From Labilithrix luteola (lineage in GTDB: Bacteria > Myxococcota_A > Polyangia > Polyangiales > Polyangiaceae), in NCBI RefSeq assembly GCF_001263205.1, contig NZ_CP012333.1, forward strand, positions 2,542,001 through 2,606,000: a stretch of DNA of 64,000 bases, given 5' to 3'. The notes under the pieces were generated by a model. The model made no database searches, was not told the origin of the DNA, and was given only the letters and a program-made list of their open reading frames with translations. Each line of letters opens with the position of its first letter. Position 1 is the stretch's first letter. Shown here piece by piece: positions 18,222 to 26,322 of the stretch. Position numbers and translations under genes: made by a program.

Positions 18222-19841
18222 TCAGGGCGTGCCGCCCGCCGCCCGGCACTTGGCCTCGAGCGAGTTCACGATGGCAGCCGGCTGCTTGCTCACCTTGGCC
18301 GTGCGCGCCTGGATGCAAACCGGCGGGTCGACCTTCTGCGTAGGCTGCGGCGTCGGAACGGGCGTCGGAGTCTTGTTTCCGCCCGGCTTCGTGGCTCCAC
18401 CACCCGCAGGTTGCGTGGCCGCCTTGGCCTGCGGCGTCTCGAGCGGCGCGGCGACAGTGGGCGCCTCGAGCGGCGCGGCGCTGGCCGTGTCGGTGGGCGT
18501 TGCCGCCGCCGTCGTCGCGCTCGCCGTGGCCGTCGCCGTCGCGTTCATGTCGGTGAGCGAGGTGGTCACGGGCGTCGGCGTCGACTTCTTGCCGGAGAGC
18601 ATGGCGATGCCACCGCCGCCGAGGAGCAGCACGGCGAGAACGCCGAGGCCGATGACGAGTCCGTTTCCGCCCTTCTTCGCGGGCGCGTTCGGCGAAGCCG
18701 GCGGCGGCCCCGCGAATGACGGCGAAGGAGCGTTCCCGTATTGCGGCGAACTTCCGGCGGGAGGCCCGCCACCCATCATGGGCTGCGCCATCTCCGTCTT
18801 CGCGCGTCCCACGCCGCCGCTCATCGGAGCAGCGGCGTCCATCGCGGGCACGGCTTCCGTCTTCCCGGCGGCCGCCTGCGCGGACGCTCCGGCGCTCACG
18901 GGCGTGTTGCCGGTGAAGGCATCGATGAACTCGCGCACGCTGACGAAGCGCTCTTCCTTGTTCTTGGCGAGCGCCTTCATGATCGCCGCCTTCTGGGCGG
19001 CCGGGACGTTCGAGCCGAGGGGCTGACGCTCGAGCGGCGTCGGCATCTCGGTCATGTGTTTCGACGCCCACTCCCACGCCGTGTTCGCCTCGAACGGCAG
19101 GCGCGCGGTGAGCATCTCGTACGCCATCACGCCGAGCGCGTAGATGTCCGAGCGGACGTCGATGGGCTGACCGGTGAACTGCTCCGGGCTCATGTAGGGC
19201 GGGGTTCCGAGAACCATGCCCTGCTGCGTGAGCTTCGCCTCGTTCGGATCGTGTTCGTTCGAGCGCTTGGCGATGCCGAAGTCGAGGACCTCGACCCAGT
19301 CCTTCTGGCCGGCGCGCTCGCAGAGGACGACGTTGTCGGGCTTGAGATCGCGGTGGATGATGCCGTGGCCGTGCGCCTCCTCGAGCGAGCCGCACACCTG
19401 CTTCATGATGTGCTCGACGCGCGACGGCTGCATCGGGCCGTCCTTCTCGAGGATGTCGGCGACGCTCCGTCCCTGGACGAACTCCATGACGATGTAGAGC
19501 GTGCCGTCATCCATCTTGCCGTAGTCGAACACCTGGATCGTGTTGGGGTGTTCGAGAGCGGCGACGGTTCCAGCCTCACGGTCGAAGCGGGCCTGGATGC
19601 TCGGATCGTGTGAGAGGTGCTTGTGAAGCGTCTTGAGCGCGACCTTTCGCGCCGTGGACCCGAGTTGTTGCTCGGCGAGGTACACGCAGCCCATGCCGCC
19701 CTCGCCAAGCTGCTTCACGACCTTGTACTTGCCAGCAATCGTCGCGCCGACGAGCGGATCCTGCCCAACATCGCCCTGAGTCATCGCCAGAAGGGTCGCA
19801 CAATCTGAGAGTTCTTGCCGAGGATCCGCACGGAGAGTCAT
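18222..19841 (-). CDS. Ser/Thr protein kinase with C-terminal Cys module
   Basis: The 539-residue product has a kinase domain at about 35-300 (LGEGGMGCVY, ALKTL, HRDLKPDN, DFGIAK, MSPEQF), a linker, a membrane helix (NGLVIGLGVLAVLLLGGGGIAML), an Ala/Thr-rich stretch and a C-terminal module with two Cys (VCIQARTAKVSKQPAAIVNS ... KCRAAGGTP). I chose the ATG at 19841 because AGGAAGG lies just upstream; the next ATG at 19784 has no such site but starts nearer the conserved region. It lies 33 bp upstream of its paralogue at 18188 on the same strand, so the pair is a tandem duplication and probably co-transcribed. Unlike the paralogue it lacks the zinc ribbon. Confidence 0.92.
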   Translation of the reverse strand: MTLRADPRQELSDCATLLAMTQGDVGQDPLVGATIAGKYKVVKQLGEGGMGCVYLAEQQLGSTARKVALKTLHKHLSHDPSIQARFDREAGTVAALEHPNTIQVFDYGKMDDGTLYIVMEFVQGRSVADILEKDGPMQPSRVEHIMKQVCGSLEEAHGHGIIHRDLKPDNVVLCERAGQKDWVEVLDFGIAKRSNEHDPNEAKLTQQGMVLGTPPYMSPEQFTGQPIDVRSDIYALGVMAYEMLTARLPFEANTAWEWASKHMTEMPTPLERQPLGSNVPAAQKAAIMKALAKNKEERFVSVREFIDAFTGNTPVSAGASAQAAAGKTEAVPAMDAAAPMSGGVGRAKTEMAQPMMGGGPPAGSSPQYGNAPSPSFAGPPPASPNAPAKKGGNGLVIGLGVLAVLLLGGGGIAMLSGKKSTPTPVTTSLTDMNATATATASATTAAATPTDTASAAPLEAPTVAAPLETPQAKAATQPAGGGATKPGGNKTPTPVPTPQPTQKVDPPVCIQARTAKVSKQPAAIVNSLEAKCRAAGGTP

Positions 19842-19926
19842 CCCCTTCCTACGGCTGACAACCCCGGCCGATCTGACGGAACGCCGCACGGCGGAGCTCC
19901 AGGCAAAATCGTGGTGATTACGTGAC

Positions 19927-20514
19927 TTACGGCGTAGCCGGAGGGGCGATGACCCCCTCCTTCGGCGGCCACGGCAACGGCCAACGCATGTCACGCGCGC
20001 GATCCCAGAGCTCGAGCCGCGTTCCGCGCTTGGTCGCGGGGAAGAAGACGCCGATGCGGGTCTTCAATTTCGGCTCGAAGCGCGGTGGCGTGTTCATCCC
20101 GGCGTCCGGCGCCATGGGCACACCGAGCATCGGAAAATCGAAGCGCACCCGCTCGATGAGGGTCGGCCCTTCGAAGAGCTCGAGCGCAAAACGGCCCATG
20201 ACACGAGGGGTGACGTGGGGCGAGCCCATGTCCTGCTTGTGAACCGCGAGCAGGTAAATCTCGCCCTTGTCGTAGCGGAGGTCGAAGACCCACTGCTCGC
20301 GCTCGGCCATCGCCGGGGGATCAGGCGGGGTTTTCGAGATCGGGGCGCCCGTGTCTTTGCCGGCCCCCTTCGACGTGCCCGCGTCGGAAGGAGCCGCGGC
20401 GTCCGCCGGAGACGGTCCGGCGGCCGACGCGTCGCCGTTCGGCAGGCAGAACACGGCGACGAGCGGAAGCCCGACAAGAGGCAGGAACAGGCGCCAGAGA
20501 CGGCGGAGCTTCAC
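19927..20514 (-). CDS. Uncharacterised membrane-anchored or exported protein
   Basis: The GTG at 20514 overlaps the rluA-type stop codon as GTGA, so the two genes are translationally coupled. The 195-residue product starts with a basic segment and a hydrophobic helix (LFLPLVGLPLVAVFCLP), then an Ala/Pro/Asp-rich linker and a compact domain (WVFDLRYDKGEIYLLAVHKQ ... MGRFALELFEGP). The N-terminus is a signal peptide or anchor; a Cys at its end (VAVFC) is not in a good lipobox. I do not recognise the family. It is the last gene of the operon starting at 24154. Confidence 0.75.
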   Translation of the reverse strand: MKLRRLWRLFLPLVGLPLVAVFCLPNGDASAAGPSPADAAAPSDAGTSKGAGKDTGAPISKTPPDPPAMAEREQWVFDLRYDKGEIYLLAVHKQDMGSPHVTPRVMGRFALELFEGPTLIERVRFDFPMLGVPMAPDAGMNTPPRFEPKLKTRIGVFFPATKRGTRLELWDRARDMRWPLPWPPKEGVIAPPATP

Positions 20515-21437
20515 AGTTCGAGGTCGCACGCAATGGCCGTATCCCACGCTTCGCGCCGGCCGCCAAGTTCCGCCCACATACGGTCGAGCTCCATCGGGAT
20601 CGGGGCCAGGGCGACGAGTGGCTCGCCGTTCGCCGCCGGGACGACGACACGGGCGGCGTGGAGCGCGATGCGCGGTAGGGCAACGACCCGTCCGTTCGGC
20701 AACGTGGTCCTCGTCACGCCCGCATAGTCACGATCGCCGAGAAGCGGCGCGCCGGCGTGCGCGGCGTGAACGCGGATCTGGTGCGTTCGCCCGGTGACGG
20801 GGGAAACGGCGAGCAGCGCAAACGCCTCCCCTGCCCGACCTGCAACGGCCCAGACCGTGCGCGAAGGCTTGGCATCCGGTCCGAAGGCGGCGCGATGACG
20901 CGCATCCTTTCCGAGCCCGATCGGCGCATCCCACGTACCTCGCTCGCCGAGCTTTTCGGCCGAAGCGATGGCGACGTAGCGCCGTGCATATTTCCCCTCT
21001 TCGCGTGCGCGCTTGAGCCGGGCCTCGGCATCCGCGTCGGTCGCGAAGACGACGACCCCGCTCACCTCGCGATCGAGGCGCGACGTGATGCGGAGCGCGT
21101 CCGGACGAAGCCCCGCTTGGCGCGCGACGACGGCGACGAGCGAATGCGAAGCGCCCGCATGATCGGGCACGGTGGGGATGCCCGCAGGCTTCACGCACGC
21201 AAGGAGGCCATCGCGCGAAAAGAGGATCGAGACACCGGCCACGCCGGGATCGGCCTCGCCGATTCGAACTTCATCGCCGGGCTTTACGGGCTCGTCGGCA
21301 CGGGCGACGCGCTTCTTGCCGACGAAGACGCGGCCCTCGGCGATCGCGCACACGTCTTCTCCGGCACGACGGACGATATCTTCGACGCGAACGCCGTCAC
21401 CCGGACGGACGATCCATCGTTTCACACGGTTTTTCAC
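20511..21437 (-). CDS. RluA-family pseudouridine synthase
   Basis: The 308-residue product has an S4-like N-terminal part (about 1-60: RVFVGKKRVARADEPVKPGDEV) and the RluA catalytic domain with SRLDREVSG, where Asp122 is the nucleophile that isomerises uridine in rRNA or tRNA. GRTHQIRVHAAHAGAPLLGD is a further family motif. RluA, RluC and RluD-type enzymes cannot be told apart here. The GTG start overlaps the stop of the PEP-utilising enzyme, and its own stop overlaps the next gene, both as GTGA, so it is the middle gene of a tightly coupled operon. Confidence 0.92.
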   Translation of the reverse strand: MKNRVKRWIVRPGDGVRVEDIVRRAGEDVCAIAEGRVFVGKKRVARADEPVKPGDEVRIGEADPGVAGVSILFSRDGLLACVKPAGIPTVPDHAGASHSLVAVVARQAGLRPDALRITSRLDREVSGVVVFATDADAEARLKRAREEGKYARRYVAIASAEKLGERGTWDAPIGLGKDARHRAAFGPDAKPSRTVWAVAGRAGEAFALLAVSPVTGRTHQIRVHAAHAGAPLLGDRDYAGVTRTTLPNGRVVALPRIALHAARVVVPAANGEPLVALAPIPMELDRMWAELGGRREAWDTAIACDLEL

Positions 21438-24154
21438 TGGGATTTCGTTTCGGCGGGAAGTCGCTCGACCACACCACGGTCGCCGTCGACACGCAGGCGA
21501 TCGCCGGTGCGCAGCGCGCGCGTGACGCCGTCGACGTTCACGACGCTCGGAACGCCGAGCTCACGCGCCACGACCGCCGCATGACTCAGCGGACCGCCGA
21601 GCTCGGTGACGACGCCGGCGGCCAGGCAGAAGAGCGGAGTCCAGCCCACGTCGGTGGTGTGGACGACCAGGACCTCACCGGGCTCGAGCTCGCTCATCTG
21701 CGAAGCCGAGAGCAGCACGCGCGCGCGCCCTTCGACGACGCCCGAGCTCGCTCCGATGCCGCGGAGGACGTCACCGCCACTCGGAGGCAGCTGCACCGAA
21801 GGCGGCGCGCCGATGAAGGTGGCGGGAGGATCCGGTCGGGCCCGATCCCTCGCGAACTCCGCACGACGTGCGCGCACGAGCGGTCCGAGGTCGGTGCGGG
21901 ACGAACGCAGCGCGGTCACCACTTCGTCGACCGTGAGGAAAAAGACGGACGGGATGCTCGCGAGCTCCGAGCGCGTATCCCGCTGGATGGCCGCCCAATC
22001 GCGCGCGAGCTCGGGCACGAGCCGCAAGATGCGCCGGTCGGCATCGAGTGCCACATCCCGGAGCATGCCGAGCACACGCGTGACCCACGTACGCATCTGC
22101 TCGCGACGACGCGCGGCGGTCTGCGCGCGCGTCACGAGATGGCGAACGAGCGTCTGCTCGGCGATGTTCAGGCGCGGCAACAGAGCCTGCATCGAGGCGT
22201 GCGCTCCGTCGCGAGCGCGGGCGAGGTTCGGCTCGACGTCGCGCGGATCACCGCGGAGCGCCGCGCGGATCATCGCCAGTACCGGCCGCGGGTCTTCCTT
22301 CCAGCGCGGCGTCGAGAGCTCGGCTTCGCGCACGACACGATCGCCGTAGAGATCGAGGAACGCCACGAGTGCGCGCTTCGTGGGGCCATCGGGGAGCGCG
22401 CTCACGGTCGCGCCTTCGTGCGCGAGCGCCTCGCGGGCTTCGGGGTCACGCCGCGCGAGGTTCACGATGCGTGCGACACCGATCGCGGGCCGAGCGCTCT
22501 CGAGATCACGAATGCCACGCGTGAGATCGTGCGCCAGCCGTTCGGCTTCGAGCGGCTCGACGCGGGAGAGCACGGTCTTCAGCAAGATGTGCGTGCCGAG
22601 CGCGCTCGAGGCGCACGTGAGCATCACGTCGCCCGTGCGCTCGAGGAGGTCCTGGACGTCGCGAATCTTCCGCCCGACGCCCTCGTCCGGCAGGATCGCC
22701 AGGTCGAGCGCGTTGTGGAGACGGAAGGCGCGCTCAGCTTCGGCCTCGAACCGCGCCACGTGCTGATCGAGGCGGAGCTGCTCGCGCAGGAGGCGCGTCG
22801 CGGTGAGCGGCAATCGTGCATAGAAGCCACGATGCGAGACCGTCCCGACCTGGTTCGCGAGCTCTTCGCCTCCCGATCCACCCCCCAGGTCGACCAGCGT
22901 TCTCGGATCCAGCCAGGGCACCTGCGCGGCAATGCGCATGAACTCGCTGAGGTTCAGATAGAAGCGCCCGTACACGTTGCCAACGAGGCGAGCGTGTTTC
23001 GGAACCGTGCACCCCAACGTGCCGAACGCCTTGCGGAAGCCGGCTTCGCTGTACGCCCCCGCGATCGACCACGTGAAGGGCGTGGCCACACCGGGCAACG
23101 CCTCACCGACGTTCGCGCTGCTCCACACCGTGTTCTGATCGCCGCCTTCGGGGAAGCCCAGGCCGGTGACGTGCCTCGCCTGCACGATCCACACGCGGCC
23201 CGATCCGTTTTCGTTCGAGGCTTCGCATGCGAACTCGACGTCCCAGGGAACGTCCTCGATGCGCTCGAGACGGCGCGCAATGTCGCTGAGCTCGGCGATC
23301 ATCGAAGAGCTCAGCGCAGGCGCGTCGGGGCTCTCGGCCGGGCGCTCAACGATTCCGGCCTCGCCGATGATCGTGGTTCGAGGCTTGCGCGCCACGATCT
23401 GCTCGAGCACACGGCCGTCTTCGCCGATGCGGAGCATGTCCGGGGTGGTGACGCCGTCGACGACGGGAGCACCGAGCCCGAAGCCGGCATTGACGATGCG
23501 CTCACGAGGCCCCGCGCTCCGGCGCGTGAACATGACGCCCGCGGCCGAGGCAGGAACGACGGGCTGGATGACGACGGCCATGCCGACATCGCGAATGCCG
23601 TGCGTGGCGAGGTAACCGAGCGCGCGCCCCGAAGCGATCGACGCCCACACGCGCCGAACCGCGTTGACGAGCCCCGATGCGCCCCGGACACCGAGCACGG
23701 ATTCGGCGAGGCCGGCCATCGAAACGAGCGCGCCGTCTTCGCAGGTGGCGCTCGAGCGCACGGCGAATCCCCACGGGGCTTTGCTTCCTTGCGTTCGCCA
23801 GATTTCGGCGAGCTCGTCTTCGAGGCCGTGCGGAAGCCTCGCTTCGAGGATCTGTTCGCGCGCCTCGGCTGCGCGCGAGTACACGGCGCGCCCCGTGGCC
23901 GCGCGCAAGAGCGAGCGAGGCTCGCATGCCGGCGGGAGCTCACGGAGGGCGGCGGCGAACGCGCGTTCTGGAATGACCCAGGTATCCGGGACGAAGAATC
24001 CGTGCCGCCTAAGCCACGCCAGTCGCGACGCTTTGCCACCAACGTACCTACGATCGGCGAGCGCTTGATCGCGTGCGAGCGCATCGAGCGTCACGAGCCA
24101 CGACGAGCCGCGCTCCTTCCCGAGTGTTCCCTTGGTCGGCGCGGGCTCTGCCAT
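21434..24154 (-). CDS. PEP/pyruvate-type phosphotransferase, rifampicin-phosphotransferase-like layout
   Basis: The 906-residue product has an N-terminal ATP-grasp domain like that of PEP synthase and pyruvate phosphate dikinase (about 30-345: YVGGKASRLAWLRRHGFFVP, FAVRSSATCEDG, WDVEFACE), a long helical middle region (about 350-800), and a C-terminal phosphohistidine swivel domain with GGPLSHAAVVARELGVP, His about 858. There is no TIM-barrel PEP-binding domain. ATP-grasp, helical middle and His domain in this order is the layout of rifampicin phosphotransferases and related small-molecule dikinases. The acceptor is unknown; resistance is a hypothesis only. It is the first gene of the operon with the RluA-type synthase. 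Confidence 0.85.
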   Translation of the reverse strand: MAEPAPTKGTLGKERGSSWLVTLDALARDQALADRRYVGGKASRLAWLRRHGFFVPDTWVIPERAFAAALRELPPACEPRSLLRAATGRAVYSRAAEAREQILEARLPHGLEDELAEIWRTQGSKAPWGFAVRSSATCEDGALVSMAGLAESVLGVRGASGLVNAVRRVWASIASGRALGYLATHGIRDVGMAVVIQPVVPASAAGVMFTRRSAGPRERIVNAGFGLGAPVVDGVTTPDMLRIGEDGRVLEQIVARKPRTTIIGEAGIVERPAESPDAPALSSSMIAELSDIARRLERIEDVPWDVEFACEASNENGSGRVWIVQARHVTGLGFPEGGDQNTVWSSANVGEALPGVATPFTWSIAGAYSEAGFRKAFGTLGCTVPKHARLVGNVYGRFYLNLSEFMRIAAQVPWLDPRTLVDLGGGSGGEELANQVGTVSHRGFYARLPLTATRLLREQLRLDQHVARFEAEAERAFRLHNALDLAILPDEGVGRKIRDVQDLLERTGDVMLTCASSALGTHILLKTVLSRVEPLEAERLAHDLTRGIRDLESARPAIGVARIVNLARRDPEAREALAHEGATVSALPDGPTKRALVAFLDLYGDRVVREAELSTPRWKEDPRPVLAMIRAALRGDPRDVEPNLARARDGAHASMQALLPRLNIAEQTLVRHLVTRAQTAARRREQMRTWVTRVLGMLRDVALDADRRILRLVPELARDWAAIQRDTRSELASIPSVFFLTVDEVVTALRSSRTDLGPLVRARRAEFARDRARPDPPATFIGAPPSVQLPPSGGDVLRGIGASSGVVEGRARVLLSASQMSELEPGEVLVVHTTDVGWTPLFCLAAGVVTELGGPLSHAAVVARELGVPSVVNVDGVTRALRTGDRLRVDGDRGVVERLPAETKSQ

Positions 24155-24195
24155 GGCGCGTGCATGCTAGCAAACATCCCGGTCGGGCCGGGCGG

Positions 24196-25137
24196 TCACG
24201 CTCGCGCGAGTTTTCGGTCGTGCCAGAGGAGCATTTCGATCGCGCCTGGCCCACGATTGAACGGGTAATCGTGGGGGCCGGGCACGTCGGCAAAATCGTG
24301 CTCGATGCCCGCCGCACGCCAAGCGGCCGAGGTCTTCGTGATGGCGTTGTGGAAGTAGTCTTCCTTGCTCGTGAGGAGACGCAGCGCAAGCGCCGGGTTC
24401 TTCGCACGCGCGGTTTTCGCGAGCTCGGTGAGCTCGGCAACTTGATCTTCGCCGATGGCAGCCTGCAGCGTGCCGACCGCCCCGAAGGCCTCGGGCGCCC
24501 CGAGACCGACGCGCAATGCAACGGCGCCGCCGAGCGACACACCGTCGATTCCGATCGCCGCCGGCGAGGCCACAATCGGAAGCTCGCGCGACGCACGAGG
24601 GAGCACGCTCTTCAGCAGGTAATCGCCATATTCGCGAATCTTGGCCGGCTTCCGCAGATCGACGTCCGGCAGGTAAGGACAGAGCACGACGAGCCCTTTC
24701 CAAGGACGCGCCGCGAGATCGCGATTCGTCTCGGCGAGGCGCTTTTCGTCGACGAAGTTCTCGAGATCGGGCGGCGTGATCGGCGGCGCGCACAGGCGCG
24801 CGATGGCTCGCAGCAGCGCGTAGTCCTTCGGCCATCCCATCGCGCCGAGCTCGGGCCCCTTGAGTGCTTCACCTCGACCGTGGAGGGCAATGAGCAGAGG
24901 CAATCGCTCACCGGCCTTGATCCAGGTCGGCTGCACCACGACCGCGCGGCCGCCTCCCTCGAAGGTCCACGTCTGCGTTCCGACCTGACCGCGAGGCATC
25001 GGTTCGGCGCCCGCCTCGGGCATCTCCGGCAGCGCCTTCGCGACGGGCGCGGGCGGCTCGGCCACGGCCTGGTCGCGACGCGAACAGCCGAGCAATGCAA
25101 GGGCGCCAAGAAAGGACCGACGGTCGATCGAGCTCAC
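24196..25137 (-). CDS. Alpha/beta hydrolase, Tat-type lipoprotein
   Basis: The 313-residue product starts with DRRSFLGALALLGC, which combines a twin-arginine-like motif and a lipobox (Cys18), so it is probably exported folded and lipid-anchored. The hydrolase core shows the oxyanion region ALHGRGEALKG, the nucleophile elbow GVSLGG (Ser) and a C-terminal catalytic His in GPHDYPFNRG. This is the pattern of carboxylesterases and PHB-depolymerase-like enzymes. The ester substrate is unknown. It uses a GTG start and lies 41 bp upstream of the PEP-utilising enzyme on the same strand, so it may head that operon. Confidence 0.85.
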   Translation of the reverse strand: MSSIDRRSFLGALALLGCSRRDQAVAEPPAPVAKALPEMPEAGAEPMPRGQVGTQTWTFEGGGRAVVVQPTWIKAGERLPLLIALHGRGEALKGPELGAMGWPKDYALLRAIARLCAPPITPPDLENFVDEKRLAETNRDLAARPWKGLVVLCPYLPDVDLRKPAKIREYGDYLLKSVLPRASRELPIVASPAAIGIDGVSLGGAVALRVGLGAPEAFGAVGTLQAAIGEDQVAELTELAKTARAKNPALALRLLTSKEDYFHNAITKTSAAWRAAGIEHDFADVPGPHDYPFNRGPGAIEMLLWHDRKLARA

Positions 25138-25192
25138 GAGCGCACGTTAGCGCGAAACTCGGTGTCGGCCCCAGCGCAGGAGGCTGGTCGCG

Positions 25193-25588
25193 TCAGTCTT
25201 CTTCGGGAAGCTTGGGCGTCTGGCCCGTGGCCGCGCGAACGAGGTCGGCCAGACCAGGATCGCTCGCCATCTGATCACGGAGCGTGTTCTTGATGTGGGC
25301 GAGCTCGCTCGGCGAGAGCCCCGACAGGCCTGCGGTCGCCTGATCGACCTTCAGATCGATGTACCCGTGAACGTCGATCTCACCCGCGCGAAGGCGCTCG
25401 AGCGGTGACGCGCCGCTGGCGCCTTCGACGTTGCCTGCGCGCTCGGCAGGTGCCTGCCCGGAAGTCCGTTCGACCTGGAACGTCTTCGAGGGGCCCTGCG
25501 AGGAGCCGGTCGCGTTGCTTGCGTCCGCGCCACCCGTCGTGGGCATCGGGGGGAGACCCCCGCCTTTTCCAATCCGGTCGATACCCAT
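25193..25588 (-). CDS. Small uncharacterised protein with a helical C-terminal domain
   Basis: The 131-residue product has a low-complexity Gly/Ser/Ala N-terminal half without a signal peptide and a helical C-terminal domain (about 65-120) reading GEIDVHGYIDLKVDQATAGL and LSPSELAHIKNTLRDQMASD. The start has a good ribosome binding site (GAGGTGG, 5 bases before ATG). The disordered start and helical end, and the neighbour at 25681, are reminiscent of small substrates or chaperones of type III-like export systems, but no secretion apparatus gene is in the window, so no function is assigned. Confidence 0.7.
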   Translation of the reverse strand: MGIDRIGKGGGLPPMPTTGGADASNATGSSQGPSKTFQVERTSGQAPAERAGNVEGASGASPLERLRAGEIDVHGYIDLKVDQATAGLSGLSPSELAHIKNTLRDQMASDPGLADLVRAATGQTPKLPEED

Positions 25589-25680
25589 GGGACCACCTCA
25601 GGCTAGCAAAAGGATCTCGTCGTGACACCCGAAGACCGGCCGAGCGTGGACCCGCCGCGGCCGGCTTCGCGGGACCGTTT

Positions 25681-26226
25681 TCAGCGGATGTTGCCGATGG
25701 CCGTTTTGACCGTGTCGTGCTCGGCCTTGAGCACGTTGGAGAGCGCGGAGAACGTGCGGTTCTGCGCGTTCACGGCCTCCTGAATCTGCAGGTAGTAGAG
25801 GTTCATGTCCTGGCTCTGCTGGAGCGAGGCCTCAATGCTGGCGTCCCCCGTGCCGGTCGCGCCGACGGCGCCCGAACCGGAGCCGGTCGTGCCGGTCGCA
25901 GCCGCAAGCGCGCTGCTTCCGACGCTCGGTACCGCGCCTCCGAGGCCGCTGCCGAGGGCAACGGGGCCTTCCGGCGTGGCCGATCGGACGGCTGATCCGG
26001 TGCCGGTCATCGGAACTCCGAGTGATCCAACCGGGCCGCCTGCACCCCGGAGGGCAACGGCCATCAGCGGAGAGCCGGGAAGCACGCGCATGGCGGTCTC
26101 GGCGCCACGCACGACCGACTGGGAAAGGACTTCCTTGAACTGGGTGCGCGGCGGCGTGGGGGTGACGCGCGGGGCAGTGGTGGCGATGCTGACGTCGGGG
26201 CGGGCGGCAATTCGGGGGCTGTCCAT
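25681..26226 (-). CDS. Small protein with a type III rod-like C-terminal helix
   Basis: The 181-residue product has a Thr/Pro-rich start, a middle rich in Gly, Ala and Ser, and a C-terminal helix (YYLQIQEAVNAQNRTFSALS followed by NVLKAEHDTVKTAIGNIR). This end resembles the polymerising helix of EscI/YscI-type inner-rod proteins of type III secretion systems in length and pattern. There is no signal peptide, as expected for such proteins. The start has a strong ribosome binding site (GGGGAGG). It is paired with the gene at 25588, 92 bp downstream. The rod-like assignment is tentative. Confidence 0.65.
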   Translation of the reverse strand: MDSPRIAARPDVSIATTAPRVTPTPPRTQFKEVLSQSVVRGAETAMRVLPGSPLMAVALRGAGGPVGSLGVPMTGTGSAVRSATPEGPVALGSGLGGAVPSVGSSALAAATGTTGSGSGAVGATGTGDASIEASLQQSQDMNLYYLQIQEAVNAQNRTFSALSNVLKAEHDTVKTAIGNIR

Positions 26227-26322
26227 GATGCCTCCCCGTTCGGCCCACCCCGGGAAGAGTTGCGTGAGAAATGCCCCCCGGCCGGTCAGGCTGGCGAAGA
26301 GGCGCGATTTCGCGCTGTTCCG

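Noticed and set aside
21581..24268. An 895-codon open frame antisense to the PEP-utilising enzyme
   Set aside because: ATP-grasp and swivel-His motifs are on the minus strand; the antisense product has no domain and is very rich in Arg and His.
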